NCBI GenBank assembly: GCA_013306675.1
Contig: JABLUY010000001.1
Coordinates: 562,902-626,901, forward strand
Source: Thraustochytrium sp. TN22
Taxonomy: Eukaryota; Sar; Bigyra; Thraustochytrida; Thraustochytriidae
Direction: 5' to 3'
DNA: 64,000 nucleotides
In this document: positions 20,385 through 30,807 of the stretch, piece by piece
How positions within the stretch are numbered: position 1 is the first letter of the stretch
Layout of the letters: each line of letters starts with the position of its first letter
Program-made: the position numbers and the translations under genes
Notes under the pieces: model-generated
What the model saw: the letters and a program-made list of their open reading frames with translations, nothing else
Told to the model about the DNA's origin: nothing
The model's database searches: none

Positions 20385-21111
20385 GGCCTCGCCGCCCGCG
20401 CCGCGTCGCCGCGCCGCTGCCGCCCGCGCCGCGGTGCGAGGAGACGAGACGAGACGAGATGACGAGATGAGATGTGAGATGGACTGCGCCGCCGCGCCCG
20501 CCGCGCCCGCCGCCCCACGGCCGCGCCGCCGCGCCGCGCCCGCCGCTGGCCGGCGACGAGGCCGCCGCCGCTCCGCCGCGCTCGCGCGCCGCTTCCCGTT
20601 CTGCGCGGCCCGTGCGCGCGAGCGGAGTTGGCGGACTTGGACTGCCTCGACTGCGCTTTCTCAGCAGCAGCGAGGCTCCGAGGCAACCAACTAGCCTAGG
20701 CTAGCCATAGTTACTAAAGCTGCACGCGCTCGCGCACGCGCACGCGCCCTCCAAGCCGCCCAACCTTCTCCAAAGCCTGCACGGGCTGGGAGGCGGCCAG
20801 GAGCGAATCAAATCAGATCGGGCTCCCGGAGGCCCGCCATGTCGGCGAGCTTGTCGAGCTCTGGTCATCGGCGGAGTCGGCGACTCTCGTTCGGTGCGTT
20901 CATTAGCCTAGCCGCAGCGAGCGCACAAGGCCAAGCCGCGGGGGATCGGGTGCGGACAGCTGGAGAGAGGCAGGATCATTGAGCCCGACGAGCGAGGCCG
21001 AGAAGCGAGATGAGCTGACAAGAAGGTTCTGGGTCGTCTTGCGACTGGTGAGTGGGTCTCAGATGAGTGGGTCTCAGATGCTTCAGGTTCATGATCAAGT
21101 GCACAAAGTCA
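20385..21111. other. Intergenic region with GAGAC repeat
   Basis: A GAGAC/GAGAT repeat lies at about 20439-20478 and CGC-rich sequence at 20490-20600. I recognise no gene. Confidence 0.5.
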
Positions 21112-22731
21112 TCAGGGCAGCTCGCAGAGGTCCGGCACGAGGCCGGCGAGCTCGGTCGAGTTGTAGGACAAGAGGCCGCTGGACGCCGACGGCTCGTAGG
21201 CGCCCTCGTCGAGCGGCACGTAGACCAGGATGACGTCATCTTCGACCAGGGCCTCGGCCGCCAGTGCCTCGACACAGGCCTGCAGCGCCTCCGCAGTGGG
21301 CCGATCCCTTTTCTTGATGCCGTCGCAGAGCCTGGCGAGCGACTTGTCTGCCTTGCCGGACGAAAGGTGACCGCCGGTGAAGGCAACCACGACCTGGAGC
21401 GCCTCCTTGCGGGCGTCCTTCTTTTGCAGTTTGAGCCCTCCCTTGTAGGCCAGCGGCAGGTTAGACATCTCGTTGCCCTTGCACTTCTTCTGGACCATCC
21501 CGTCGATGGCCTTGTGGACCACCGTCAGGGACTGGCTGTGCTTGAGACGGCGCGTAGCGCGTACCTTGCTGTCAAAGATGAGCGCGCCAACGCGGTCGCC
21601 GCCCTCGAAGTCGAATTCGGCGGCGAAGGCCTTGGCCTGGTTGGCCGCCGCGACGCAGTCTTCCTCGAACCCGCTCCCGTCGATGGCCAGGACCATATCA
21701 AAGACGCGACACTCGCTCGCGGCGGAAGGGACGGGCGTGGGCGCCACGGTCGGGGAGGGTGCCGAGGTGGGCGAGCAGAACTCCGTGATGGTGCCCACGA
21801 GGTTCTGCTCTTCCGTGAAGGAAGGCTGCGGGCCGCAGAGCGGGTTGCTATCGAAGTAGGTGTTCGTGAGGGTGCTGAGGGTGGCCAGACTCTGCGGAAT
21901 CGTCGTGATGAGGTTCGTGCTCACGTAGATTTCCTCCAAGCTCGTCAGATCGCCCAGGCCCTCGGGCAGGCTGCCAAGCTTGTTGTTCTTGGCGTACAGC
22001 CACTCCAGCTTCGCAAGCTCGGTGATGCTGTCAGGTAGGGTTTCCAAAAGGTTGGTGCTGACAACGAGCTCGCGCAGCGCCGTGCAGCCTGACATCGAGG
22101 AGGGCAGCTCCTGCAGCGAGTTCCAGCTCACGTCGAGCGCCTCCAGCTGCGTGAGCTCGCCCAGGCCGGAAGGCAGCGCGGTCAGCTCGTTGTAGTCCGC
22201 GAAGAGCGTGTTGAGGTTGCGCAGGTTGCTCATGGTCTGCGGCAGGTCCGACAGGCTATTGCCGTGGAGATCCAGCTCCGCGAGCTCGGTGAGCGCGCCA
22301 AAGCCCTCCGGGAGACTCTCCAGGCTGAGCTTTTGCAGAGACACATAGGTAAGCTTGGTCAGCTTCGAGATGCTCGATGGCAGTGCGGTCAGCTGCGGCG
22401 TCTTCTCGATAATCAGCTCGCGAAGGTTGGTGAGCTTGTCCAGTCGGTCCGGCACCGCTCTGCGCGCTGAGCTGCCATAGTAGGCCTCGGTCCACTCCAG
22501 GGTGAGAACCTTGGCCGGGTCCAGCCCACTGCGGCCGCCAACCTTGGGCATGGCCCCGTATCGGCAGTACACATTCACCGCCTCGCTCGGCTTGAGCGCG
22601 CCGCCCTCCCAATTCTCATCATAGTACTTGCAGAAGCCCTGCGCGGGCTGCCACGCCGCAGCGACACACGCCACGACCAGGAGCGCCTCCGCCGCCCTCC
22701 TGCTGCTCCTGCTGCCGTCGCGGCGCGCCAT
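21112..22731 (-). CDS. Secreted leucine-rich-repeat protein with vWA-like domain
   Basis: The protein has 539 residues from the ATG ending at 22731, chosen because a signal peptide follows at once (basic start, then EALLVVACVAAAWQPAQG). About nine LRRs of 23 residues, of the bacterial/plant short type (LTELAELDLHGNSLSDLP; LTQLEALDVSWNSLQELP), span ~85-300. After a Pro/Thr linker (SAPSPTVAPTPVPS) comes a von Willebrand A-like domain at ~338-535, opening VFDMVLAIDGSGF and continuing with DRVGALIFDSKVR. The metal site is imperfect: the DxSxS motif reads DGSGF, so its last Ser is missing. No transmembrane or GPI tail is seen, so a soluble secreted protein is likely. The layout suggests ligand or matrix binding outside the cell (inference). 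Confidence 0.85.
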   Translation of the reverse strand: MARRDGSRSSRRAAEALLVVACVAAAWQPAQGFCKYYDENWEGGALKPSEAVNVYCRYGAMPKVGGRSGLDPAKVLTLEWTEAYYGSSARRAVPDRLDKLTNLRELIIEKTPQLTALPSSISKLTKLTYVSLQKLSLESLPEGFGALTELAELDLHGNSLSDLPQTMSNLRNLNTLFADYNELTALPSGLGELTQLEALDVSWNSLQELPSSMSGCTALRELVVSTNLLETLPDSITELAKLEWLYAKNNKLGSLPEGLGDLTSLEEIYVSTNLITTIPQSLATLSTLTNTYFDSNPLCGPQPSFTEEQNLVGTITEFCSPTSAPSPTVAPTPVPSAASECRVFDMVLAIDGSGFEEDCVAAANQAKAFAAEFDFEGGDRVGALIFDSKVRATRRLKHSQSLTVVHKAIDGMVQKKCKGNEMSNLPLAYKGGLKLQKKDARKEALQVVVAFTGGHLSSGKADKSLARLCDGIKKRDRPTAEALQACVEALAAEALVEDDVILVYVPLDEGAYEPSASSGLLSYNSTELAGLVPDLCELP

Positions 22732-23742
22732 CGGCGCTAGACTTATCCTCGGGGCACGACCTCCACGCTTGCCGGCGTGGGCTTCGGACTTTGGGCTCTG
22801 TCGCCCGTCAGCGCCCGTCACGACGACATGTCGTGCCGTCCGGGCCGGATCGTCGGTGGCGGTGCGCCCGGTGCGCCGGTGCCGGGTCGGTGCCACCAGT
22901 GCAGCTCGCCGCAACAACGACGACACGCGACGCACGCGCCAATGCAGCCTGCAAAGCGTGCTGGCAGCTGGCTGCACCAGCCGCTGGCGACGAGCTGGCT
23001 ACTGACAGGTTCGCTCGCCACAGTCGACCACACGACGGCGAGTGCCACTATCCATGATGCTCCGCCACGGGCTTCTCGTCATCGCCGCCGCGAGCGCTGC
23101 AAGCGCCGCAAGCGCCAGACTGCAGCCATCGATCCGCGAGCTGAGCCTGATCAGACTCGGAGGCGCCGCCACCTGGCCGGATCACCACCGACCGCGGCGC
23201 CATGACACCACTGGCCGTGCGACCGACGGCGTGACGTCCGTGCACCTCCACGGCGCGCGGCGCACCTCGTGTCCTGTCAAAGGCTCGAGGGCGGCTCGGG
23301 AGCAACCAAGTCAGAAGCCTGGCTGCGACGCTGTCATCAGAGTCAGACCAGCACTGCGCGGTGGCCGCCAGCCAGCCAGCCAGCCAGGCTGAGCCAGCCA
23401 ACTTAGCTAGCCGCGAGCCGCCGCCGCTCGTTCCTCGCTGTCTCTGTGCCGCTGCGGCGAGACGTCCGCAGCCTGGCAGAAGCCAGCTAGCCAAGAGTTG
23501 GCCCGTGCTTGGCGCGAGCACTCGCTCAGACACACCCGTGCTTGGCGCGAGCACTCGAAAATGACGCCCGCCCGCGGGCGATGGGGTCAGGCCACGTCAG
23601 GCCACACAGGCAGGGTTCGGCTGCGGCGCCACCCACCGTGAGCCTGGCGGGTGATGGCACGCTTCAGCAGATCATGGGCGAATGTCTGACTCAGCGCTTG
23701 CAGCGCTGCCAGTGGTCATGGTGCCCGCTCAGCTTGCAGCAC
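22732..23742. other. Gene-poor region
   Basis: 5' flank of the LRR gene, then a 23-bp direct repeat (23502-23557). Frames are short and overlapping; no gene supported. Confidence 0.45.
23502..23557. repeat. 23-bp direct repeat, two copies, period 33 bp
   Basis: CCCGTGCTTGGCGCGAGCAC followed by TCG occurs at 23502-23524 and again at 23535-23557, perfectly conserved, with a 10-bp spacer. Confidence 0.9.
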
Positions 23743-24180
23743 TCAACACGGAGAATCGGTAAAACAATGCGATGCATCACCGGCCTTTTTTTTCTTTTCA
23801 AGAATCAACGAGCATTCGCCCGCCGCTGTTTTCAATGTTGGGCGCTTGAACGCAACGTCCTCGTGGGCGTAGCCGGCAGCGATACGAGCACCCAGCGCGG
23901 CAATACCGCCGTCACGTAGCATCCGGCACGTGACCTTGAGCTTGCCGCTGGCGAGCGAGATAACCTCCTGCGTCGTCAGCATGGCACGCACTCCGAAGAA
24001 GTCGTAATGACCGTACATGACGACGGTCGGCAGCGCCCCATCCTGCAGGTGCTAGAATGTAGATCGTGGTCTCTTTGAGCAGCTCGCAGTTCGCGTCCTT
24101 TTCGAAGAGCGACACGGTCTTGAAGAAACGGGACCGCCCACCAACGTACGTCCGCGTTGGCCATCCCGAGGCCATTGCGG
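23743..24180 (-). pseudogene. Frameshifted gene remnant with a GHYD motif
   Basis: Reading the minus strand, one frame gives GRSRFFKTVSLFEKDANCEL then LKETTIYIL (to ~24053), and from about 24045 a second frame gives HLQDGALPTVVMYGHYDFFG, continuing VRAMLTTQEVISLASGKLKV and TCRMLRDGGIAALGARIAAG. The pieces join if one base has been gained or lost near 24050. LPTVVMYGHYD resembles the metal-site block of M20 metallopeptidases (YGHYDV), but the sequence after it does not obviously match, so the family is uncertain. The composition is less GC-biased than in the shadow frames, which favours a real remnant. Confidence 0.3.
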
Positions 24181-26456
24181 CAAGGAACGTTCAAAGTCGA
24201 TGTCATGCACGTCGCATTTCTCTGTGGCGTCCTTTTCGCACCTTGCAGTCGGCCCATTGCTTGCGCGTGGGCGCCGCTCGGCACCGTGAGTGGAGAGTCG
24301 AGACGCCGCACCTCACGGTGTCCGTCCCTAGCGCCAAGATCAAGGCGCCGTGGTGGAGGCTGACTCGGATGTCGGTACCAGTGGCAACGGTTGCCAAACG
24401 TATCGAATCATACGTCAACATCGGGCAGCAGGGCTGCTGACAGCTCCGCAGCTACATAGATAGCAGGCAGACCTGGCTGATTGGGGAGGGCGCGCGCCCT
24501 TCCTCCCGCTGCGGCTGGCCGCCGATGCGTTCGTCGTTACGTAGCATCACTTTCCAGATGTGGCTTGCGTCCGCAGTTCATGCAGCATTACCGCCTGTCG
24601 ATCAACTTCTACAACTTGCGTGCCCAGACAAACTTGCGTGCCCGCAGGCAGGCCAGGCACGGTTCTGAGGACAAGTCCCGCAAGATGTAACGAGCCCATG
24701 CCCGGTAGGCAGTAACCTCTCTTGCAAGCCCAGCGACCCAGCGGTGAGTCCCGCGAATCTCTTCCCCAGCGAGGTACTTGACCGCCTCTTGTCCATGGCC
24801 AGCCTAGCTAGAGCAAGCAAGGACAATCTCGCTGGCCAGCTCATGGCCCTCGCCTCTCCTTTCTCCAGGCTCGTCCGAGTTCTCCAGGGGTCAGCAGCAG
24901 ACTGACCGCCTGCCCGGTGCCAGGGGCCCGGGGTGCCGCTCCGCCACAAGCGTTGCCGTCGTTTCGCCCATCTGGCCTTGCATTCGCTCGCTGCTTCTGG
25001 CCGTGTCGATTTGATCGTTGCGCAGTAGCCTCTAGTAAGCCGAGTCCGTCGCCTGACCCGCGGGCTTTCGGAGCTGTGCAGCGAGCTCGGCGCACTGCGC
25101 AGTGGATGTACCACGCAGCACCTTCCGCGGCGCCGCGGCCTCTGCCGCGAACGGCGTCGTGCCGCGTGGCCCAAGGCGCGGGCGGCGAGCGCAGGCGGTG
25201 GAGGTGGCGCGCGGGTCGAGGTCCGCCTCCGAGAGGACCACGAGCGAGGACCCCCTCCACTGCCTCTCGTTGCGCCAGTGGAGCGAGGGGACGCGGACCG
25301 TGTGCGGAGCCCCCTTCGGGCGCCACATCGGGGGCACAGAGCATGGGCGCGCAACGGCGCGCTGCGACAGCTAGTTAGCTGCCAAGAGGCGCCTGGCTGT
25401 GCCTGTGGCTGTTCCTGAGGCTTTTTCCTACCTCCTGCTTGGGCTGCCTGCCTGGGCTGCTTGCCTGGGCTGCTTGCCTGGGCTCGCCTGGCTCTGCCTG
25501 CTGTTAGCCTGCCTGCGTGAGTTCCTTCCTGGCAAAGCATCCTTCGGTGTGAGGAATGGATGGCGGCGCACGCCTCGCCTCGCCTCGCCTCGACACGCCA
25601 CGCAACGCCACGCCACGCCACGGCACGGAGGATTATCCGACGGGCGGCCGCCTCCTTCTTCGCCTGCCTGTGCCAGTGTCGCATGACCAGCCAGCCACCA
25701 GGGCCAGCGGCAGCGCACTGCACTGCAAAGCCTGCCAGTGGGGCCCGGCAATTGACTGCCTGGCTGGTAGGCGAACTAACCGCCGCTGTGCGCACGAAAG
25801 GGCGACCTGGTGGTGATCAGACGGCTTGGGACACCAGAGCAGAGCCACAGGAGCGGAGCGGTACGGGACAAGGCGCAGCTCTGCCCGCCTGCATAGCGAG
25901 AAGCTAAACGAGAAGCAAATAGCGTCCGCTTCCGGACTGCCAGGCCGACCATAGGGGAGAAAGAGCGTGTCAAGAGCAGGAGGCGGCAAGTTGCCTTGAG
26001 CCAGCCACAGTCCCGTGGCAACTGGAGCAGAACCCGCAGAGAGCGAGCCCCGCGCAAGAGCCCGCCCACCCAGCCACGAGGCCAACCTACCTCGGACTGG
26101 CCGCCCGCGAGTGAGCCACGCCGAGATTCTTGCCTGGCCAGACCGCAAAACGACTGCCGCGCAAGGAAGCGCCGCGTCGTATCGTGTGACTTCTCGTCTC
26201 GTCTCGCGAGCCAGCGAGCGAACTAGCAGCGCCGCGCAGCTCCGCGCCGTGCCGCGCAGCGCAGCGCAGTGCAGACCAGCACCGCCCGCCAAGATCAGCA
26301 GCGCTACCACCAGCGAGCAGGATTGAGCACGTGAGCCAGGCCCTTGTGGGTCTCTCCCACTCGTTGCGTGGCGCATCCCGCTCGTGCGCAGACGCGTCCC
26401 TCGGTCGGGGCGAGGCCGCGCAAAACCAGCGTCCCGCCGTTGTCCCCTCGGCCGCC
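24181..26456. other. Gene-poor region
   Basis: A CGCCT/CCACG pentamer repeat lies at 25567-25627 and GCCTGGGCTGCTT repeats at 25440-25490. A minus frame at 25032-25337 contains RGSSLVVLSEADLDPRATST, which might be a coding remnant but has no recognised domain. I support no gene. Confidence 0.4.
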
Positions 26457-27536
26457 ATGGGGTCGTGCGTCTCCTCGACGCTAAAGGATGCCCAGCAGAC
26501 AAGCAACACCACGGGCAACGGGGCGAGCGCAGGCGTCAGCACCCAGCGCCGCAGCAAGGCGCCCTCTCCAACCGCCCTGGACCACGCCTTCAAGCGCCAC
26601 GACACCGGCGAGACCACCTGCAGCGCGAGCACTGCGAGCTTCTCGCAGCCCTCCTCGTCGCAGAAGCCTGTGGTCACACCAGAGAGCCCGGCCGCCGCCA
26701 CGCACAACCAGCGCTACGCGGACCGCGGCCAGACCTCGCCAACAGCCGGCGCCGCCACAACGACGCCCGTCCCGCCACCCATGCCTCCCGGCGGCGTCTC
26801 GCGGGGACCGCGCAAGGTTGTGACGCGCGAGCAGGCGGCGCCCTCCACCTCCCCCAAATCCTCCTCGTCCTCGCGCTCGCGACGGCGCCCGCACTCCAGC
26901 TCCTGCGCGGACGCGGACGCGAAGACGGTCACGGCCGCCCCGGTGCGCTCGCGCGCAACGAGTACCCCGCAGCGCCAGCCGCCCGTGCCGACGCGCGTCC
27001 CGCCGCCCCCGCCCTCGGCGGCCGCACATGAGGAATTGGAGGAGGAGGAGGAGGAGGCCCACAAGGCCTGTGACTACATTCGCAGCAGCGCTTCGCCGTC
27101 CAAGGGCAAGTTGGGCCGCAAGGAGCGCCAGTCGCTCGTGCTCAGCAGCCAGGGCGACGCCTCGCCGCCCCTCGGCTCGCCGCTGAGCGATTGCAGTGAC
27201 GACTCCCAGGGCTTCCGCGATCGCCTCGCACTGATGCGCCGCTATTACTCTTGGAAGGAGATCCCGCTCGACTTCTTCGTCGACTCCCACGTCACCGTCG
27301 AGGATGTCGGCCCGTCGCGGAGGCGAAAGCACCGCTCGGCGGCCTCGCCGGTTGCCGCCCCTGCCACCTCCGCCTCGGCCAAGACCTCGCCGCGCCGTCA
27401 TCAGCACCAGTCCCGCCGCCGCCCCCAGCAGCACCAGCATCATGCTGCTGCTCCTGCTACTGCCGGCGGCGGCACGTCTTCGCGGGCCTCGCGCCAGAGC
27501 CCGCGCGGCTGCGACGTATACGCGCAGCCCGCATGA
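26457..27536 (+). CDS. N-acylated, intrinsically disordered protein of unknown function
   Basis: The protein has 359 residues. The ATG at 26457 sits in a perfect gccgccATGG context and gives MGSCVSSTLKD, a strong N-myristoylation signal (Gly2, Ser6) with a palmitoylatable Cys4. An ATG 126 bp upstream is in frame but would bury this signal. The body is Ser/Pro/Thr/Arg-rich and largely disordered, with PPPMPPGG and VPPPPPS proline motifs, an acidic run (EELEEEEEE) followed by HKACDYIRSSASPSKGK, and a short ordered-looking block QGFRDRLALMRRYYSWKEIP then LDFFVDSHVTVEDVG near residues ~255-285. The C-terminus is His/Gln/Arg-rich. Membrane attachment is predicted by motif; the function is unknown. 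Confidence 0.7.
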   Translation: MGSCVSSTLKDAQQTSNTTGNGASAGVSTQRRSKAPSPTALDHAFKRHDTGETTCSASTASFSQPSSSQKPVVTPESPAAATHNQRYADRGQTSPTAGAATTTPVPPPMPPGGVSRGPRKVVTREQAAPSTSPKSSSSSRSRRRPHSSSCADADAKTVTAAPVRSRATSTPQRQPPVPTRVPPPPPSAAAHEELEEEEEEAHKACDYIRSSASPSKGKLGRKERQSLVLSSQGDASPPLGSPLSDCSDDSQGFRDRLALMRRYYSWKEIPLDFFVDSHVTVEDVGPSRRRKHRSAASPVAAPATSASAKTSPRRHQHQSRRRPQQHQHHAAAPATAGGGTSSRASRQSPRGCDVYAQPA

Positions 27537-28199
27537 GCGAGCGAAGGTGGCCACCACGCCGCTTCCCGCTCCGCCGTCCTGATCCTTGTTTCATCCGCTG
27601 ACCATGTTGACCTCCTTGTAGCACACCAATCCATCCTTCACTGCACTTCATGTATGCTGTATCTCTTGAGCCTACTACAGGCTACGTCTGTCAGCCTGTC
27701 ATGATGCTCAGGCTGCGGCCTCGCGGTGAACTCGGCCGCAAGCTTCCCCTTTTCGGGCAAGGCGCTGCCAGTGAGAGATCGTGTTCGTTATCGGATGAAA
27801 AAGAAGGCCGCAGCGGAGACGCGCAATGTACGCACCGCGTAGGCCTAGACTGACTCACTGTCAGCGTTGCGTCGCGTGCGTGCAACTGTCAGCTTCGGAA
27901 GGCCGGGTCGAGTGCAGTGCAGGTGATGTTCACTAACTTCAGGTCTCTGCAGTCATGTTGTACCAACGAAGGGAAAAATCGGGCACGCCAACTTGAGCCC
28001 CCAACCGTTGCGCCGTCGCCGTTGCGCAGAGTCCGCCGCCGCCGCCGCCGCTGCGCAGAGCCCGCCGCCACGCGGCCAGCCGACACCGCGGCGCCGACGG
28101 CAGCGCGGTGCCAGCGCAGCGCGCGAGCAGCGCGAGAAGCGCGAGAAGCGCGAGCAGGGCGAGCAGGGCGAGCAGGGCGAGAGGACGCCTGCAGCAACC
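27537..28199. other. Intergenic region
   Basis: The 3' flank of the acylated-protein gene and the 5' flank of the PH-domain gene. GCC-rich runs and a GCGAGCAGG repeat lie just before the start codon. No gene or RNA is seen. Confidence 0.5.
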
Positions 28200-30299
28200 A
28201 TGGAGAACAAGGTGGACTTGGCCAATCACCAGCGCGGCGGCGAGGCGCTGGCGCCGCTGGGCGGCGGCGTGGGCACCAAGACGCCCACCAAGGCACAGGC
28301 ACGCAAGCAGAGGCCGAAAGAGGCGTCCCCCAAACAGATTCCACGCAGGAACAGCGGCAGCAGCGGCAGCGATGCCAAGGTGAAGCAGTCGCCGCTGCGG
28401 AGGTCCGCGCAGGCGTCGCCGCAGACGCCGTCGCCGCGTAAATCCAGCGCGTCGCGCGTCGGCCGGCAAGCCGCCGGCGTACGCGCCAGGTCCAGGTCCA
28501 ACTCGCCCGCCGGCAGCACCGGGTCGCGCGGCAGCGGCGTGTCGCCGTCCACGGTCAAGTACAACGAGATCAGGTCGCCAGTGGCGGAGTATATTCGCGG
28601 CGGGGCCGCTCTCAAGTCGCCAAGCCAAACCGCGGCGCCTAGCCCGCCTAGCACCTTTTACTCGCCGCGCGCCTCGCCGTCCCGGTACAACAAGGTGGCC
28701 TCCCCGGTGGGCGACTACATCCGCGGCGTCTCGCCAACCGTGCAGAGCCCAGCACGGCGCCCCCTCCCGGGCAGCAGACAGGCGGTTCACGCATTCACAC
28801 ACTCTCCGCGCGTCAACATGGGCTCCGTGCCGGCCTCGGCGCTTGTCGCCTCGCCCCTCTGGTTTGGGTCCTCGTCCAAGAAGGAACGGCAGCAGGAGCA
28901 GCAGCTGCGCCGCCAGCAGCTGCCAACGTCGCAGCAGCAGGAGGACCTGGTCGGCACACCAGCAAGCCCGGTGCGCGAGCGCCGCAGCGCCTCGGGCCTC
29001 GACCGCCATGAGAACCTCCTCTCGCCCATGGGCGCTTCGCCCAGCAAGGCCCTCCTCACGGCCCTCGCCGCCACGTCGACGCCGACGTCGACACAGGCAC
29101 CTGGGGCGCCGCAGCCGCTGCAAGACGTCAGCACGCCGCGCCCGACGGCGTCCAGCCCGTTGCAGACGCCAGGGTCCATCAAGGCCGTGGCGGAGGCCAA
29201 GGCCGAGGCCAAGGCCAAGGCCGAGGCCAAAGCCAAGGCCGACCACGAGCTCATGCTTCAGACGCAACGTCAGCACGTGGCGCGCGTCATGGCGGCCTAT
29301 GCCATCGCGCGCGGTCGCGCCAAGGTGCTCGGCTTGTTGCGCACACGCGCCAAGACCGAGGCGAAGCAGCGCGAGGCGCTAAAGGCACAGGCTGCGGCCG
29401 GCGACCCGGCTGCCGCCCAGGCTGCCTCCTCCGCCCTCCACGAGGTCGCCGAGGCACTCACGGATGGCGCCTTGCAAGCTGCGCTGCAAGGCGCAGATAT
29501 CGCGCCGTCCCTCGCCACGGACTCCGCCAGCACAGCCGCGACGGCCGACCTCGACGACCTTGACGGCCTGCGCTTCGTTGCCCATGCCGAGGGCGCTGCC
29601 TCGGCCTCGGCCCGCGACGAGTGCCAGCTCAGCCCGGACTCCGACCTCGGCGGGCTGGCGTCTCCGGCGGGCTGGCCAGCCCTCACAGGCGGGACACCAC
29701 TCTCGGGTGAGTTCTTCCCGGCGCGCCAGGGAGACCACGCCGCTTCGCCCTGTGAGGGCGGGGACCGGGACGACGAGGACGACTCGTCCTCCGTCGAATC
29801 CTCGCTTGCATGCCGCGAGCTTCTGCTTCCCTCGGCGTCGCTCAGCCCGCAGCGCATCCGCATCGAGGGCGAGCTTCGTGTCAAGCCACTCGCGCGAACG
29901 TACTCGACGGTAGGCGACCAGGCCGTGGCCTGGAAGAAGCGCTGGGTCGTCGTCCACCTCAACTTCCTCTTCGTCTACCGCAGCAAGGCCTCCTCGCGCC
30001 CACTTGTGGTCGCTCTGCTCGACAGTGCCCAGGTCGAGCCCAGCCAGGAAGCCGCCACGCGCTTTCGCGTACAGACCCGCATCGGCCGGCAGCTCTTCTT
30101 CGAGGCAACCTCCCCGGACGAGGCCGTGCGTTGGCGCACCGAGCTCGCTCGAAGCGGCTACGAGAGTGTGCGCGCCGCCGCAGCCGCCGCCCACCAACCG
30201 TCATCACATGCCGCCGTCTCCTCCGCCGTTGCTGCAGCGACTTCCGCGATCTCGGCGGACTCCGAGCTCTGTACATTCACCCTTTGCAGCGTCCTCTGA
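28200..30299 (+). CDS. PH-domain protein with repeated SPV-x-x-YIRG motifs
   Basis: The protein has 699 residues, starting MENKVDLANHQRGG at 28200 (the frame is open upstream but of GC-artefact composition). Two copies of an internal motif occur at ~120-180: YNEIRSPVAEYIRGG and YNKVASPVGDYIRGV. The middle has an alternating Lys/Ala/Glu helix (AEAKAEAKAKAEAKAKADHE) followed by an IQ-like or helical region. Residues ~555-655 form a pleckstrin-homology domain: LARTYSTVGD, WKKRWVVVHLNFLFVYRSKA, VALLDSAQVE and a final helix with the diagnostic Trp (DEAVRWRTELARSGYESV). PH domains bind phosphoinositides or proteins at membranes. The rest is Ser/Pro-rich and probably disordered. The final ~40 residues are Ala/Ser-rich. 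An adaptor role is inferred. Confidence 0.8.
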   Translation: MENKVDLANHQRGGEALAPLGGGVGTKTPTKAQARKQRPKEASPKQIPRRNSGSSGSDAKVKQSPLRRSAQASPQTPSPRKSSASRVGRQAAGVRARSRSNSPAGSTGSRGSGVSPSTVKYNEIRSPVAEYIRGGAALKSPSQTAAPSPPSTFYSPRASPSRYNKVASPVGDYIRGVSPTVQSPARRPLPGSRQAVHAFTHSPRVNMGSVPASALVASPLWFGSSSKKERQQEQQLRRQQLPTSQQQEDLVGTPASPVRERRSASGLDRHENLLSPMGASPSKALLTALAATSTPTSTQAPGAPQPLQDVSTPRPTASSPLQTPGSIKAVAEAKAEAKAKAEAKAKADHELMLQTQRQHVARVMAAYAIARGRAKVLGLLRTRAKTEAKQREALKAQAAAGDPAAAQAASSALHEVAEALTDGALQAALQGADIAPSLATDSASTAATADLDDLDGLRFVAHAEGAASASARDECQLSPDSDLGGLASPAGWPALTGGTPLSGEFFPARQGDHAASPCEGGDRDDEDDSSSVESSLACRELLLPSASLSPQRIRIEGELRVKPLARTYSTVGDQAVAWKKRWVVVHLNFLFVYRSKASSRPLVVALLDSAQVEPSQEAATRFRVQTRIGRQLFFEATSPDEAVRWRTELARSGYESVRAAAAAAHQPSSHAAVSSAVAAATSAISADSELCTFTLCSVL

Positions 30300-30807
30300 T
30301 GAGAGCAAGAGAGGCTGATTGGCCTAGCAAGCGCGAGGCACGTCACCCCTTAGAAAGGCCAAGAAAAGGACGACGACGACGACGACGACGACGAAGAAGA
30401 AGAAGAAGAAGAAGAAGAAGAAGAAGATGATGATGATGAAGATGAAGACGAAGAAGAACTTGATCATTCCGGGATGATGCGACACAATGAAAGACACCTG
30501 CGCAGCACATCTCTCTGTACCATGACATGTACTGCATCATCCCTGAAGACGTGCGGGACGGCGCTCCTGACTCGCACACGCGTCATGATCCGATGCTTGT
30601 GCCTTGCACGACGAAAAACCGATTCCATAGCTCGCTGCTGTTGCCGCGTCTTCGTGATGACGCCGCGGCGCGCCCCTTGACCCTGGCGCTCACCACGAAG
30701 CGCGTGGAGGTGTGCAAGTGGCCGCCGGTGGCCGCCGCGTGGCACCTCAGAACCCTCTTGGAGCAGCAGTGCGCAGGCGCTGTGCAGGTAGACTGCGCAC
30801 GGCGAGG
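30300..30807. other. Spacer with trinucleotide tract
   Basis: Starts with the 3' flank of the PH gene, including a long GAC/GAA/GAT tract. Ends at the dioxygenase start. No gene seen. Confidence 0.55.
30368..30456. repeat. (GAC)n(GAA)n(GAT)n compound microsatellite
   Basis: About eight GAC units, thirteen GAA units, then GAT/GAA mixtures, lying 70 bp after the PH-gene stop codon and so probably in its 3' UTR. Confidence 0.9.

Noticed and set aside
18741-20694. Two plus-strand open frames of about 500 codons
   Set aside because: They lie opposite the disordered minus-strand protein and mirror its low complexity; no start context or domain.
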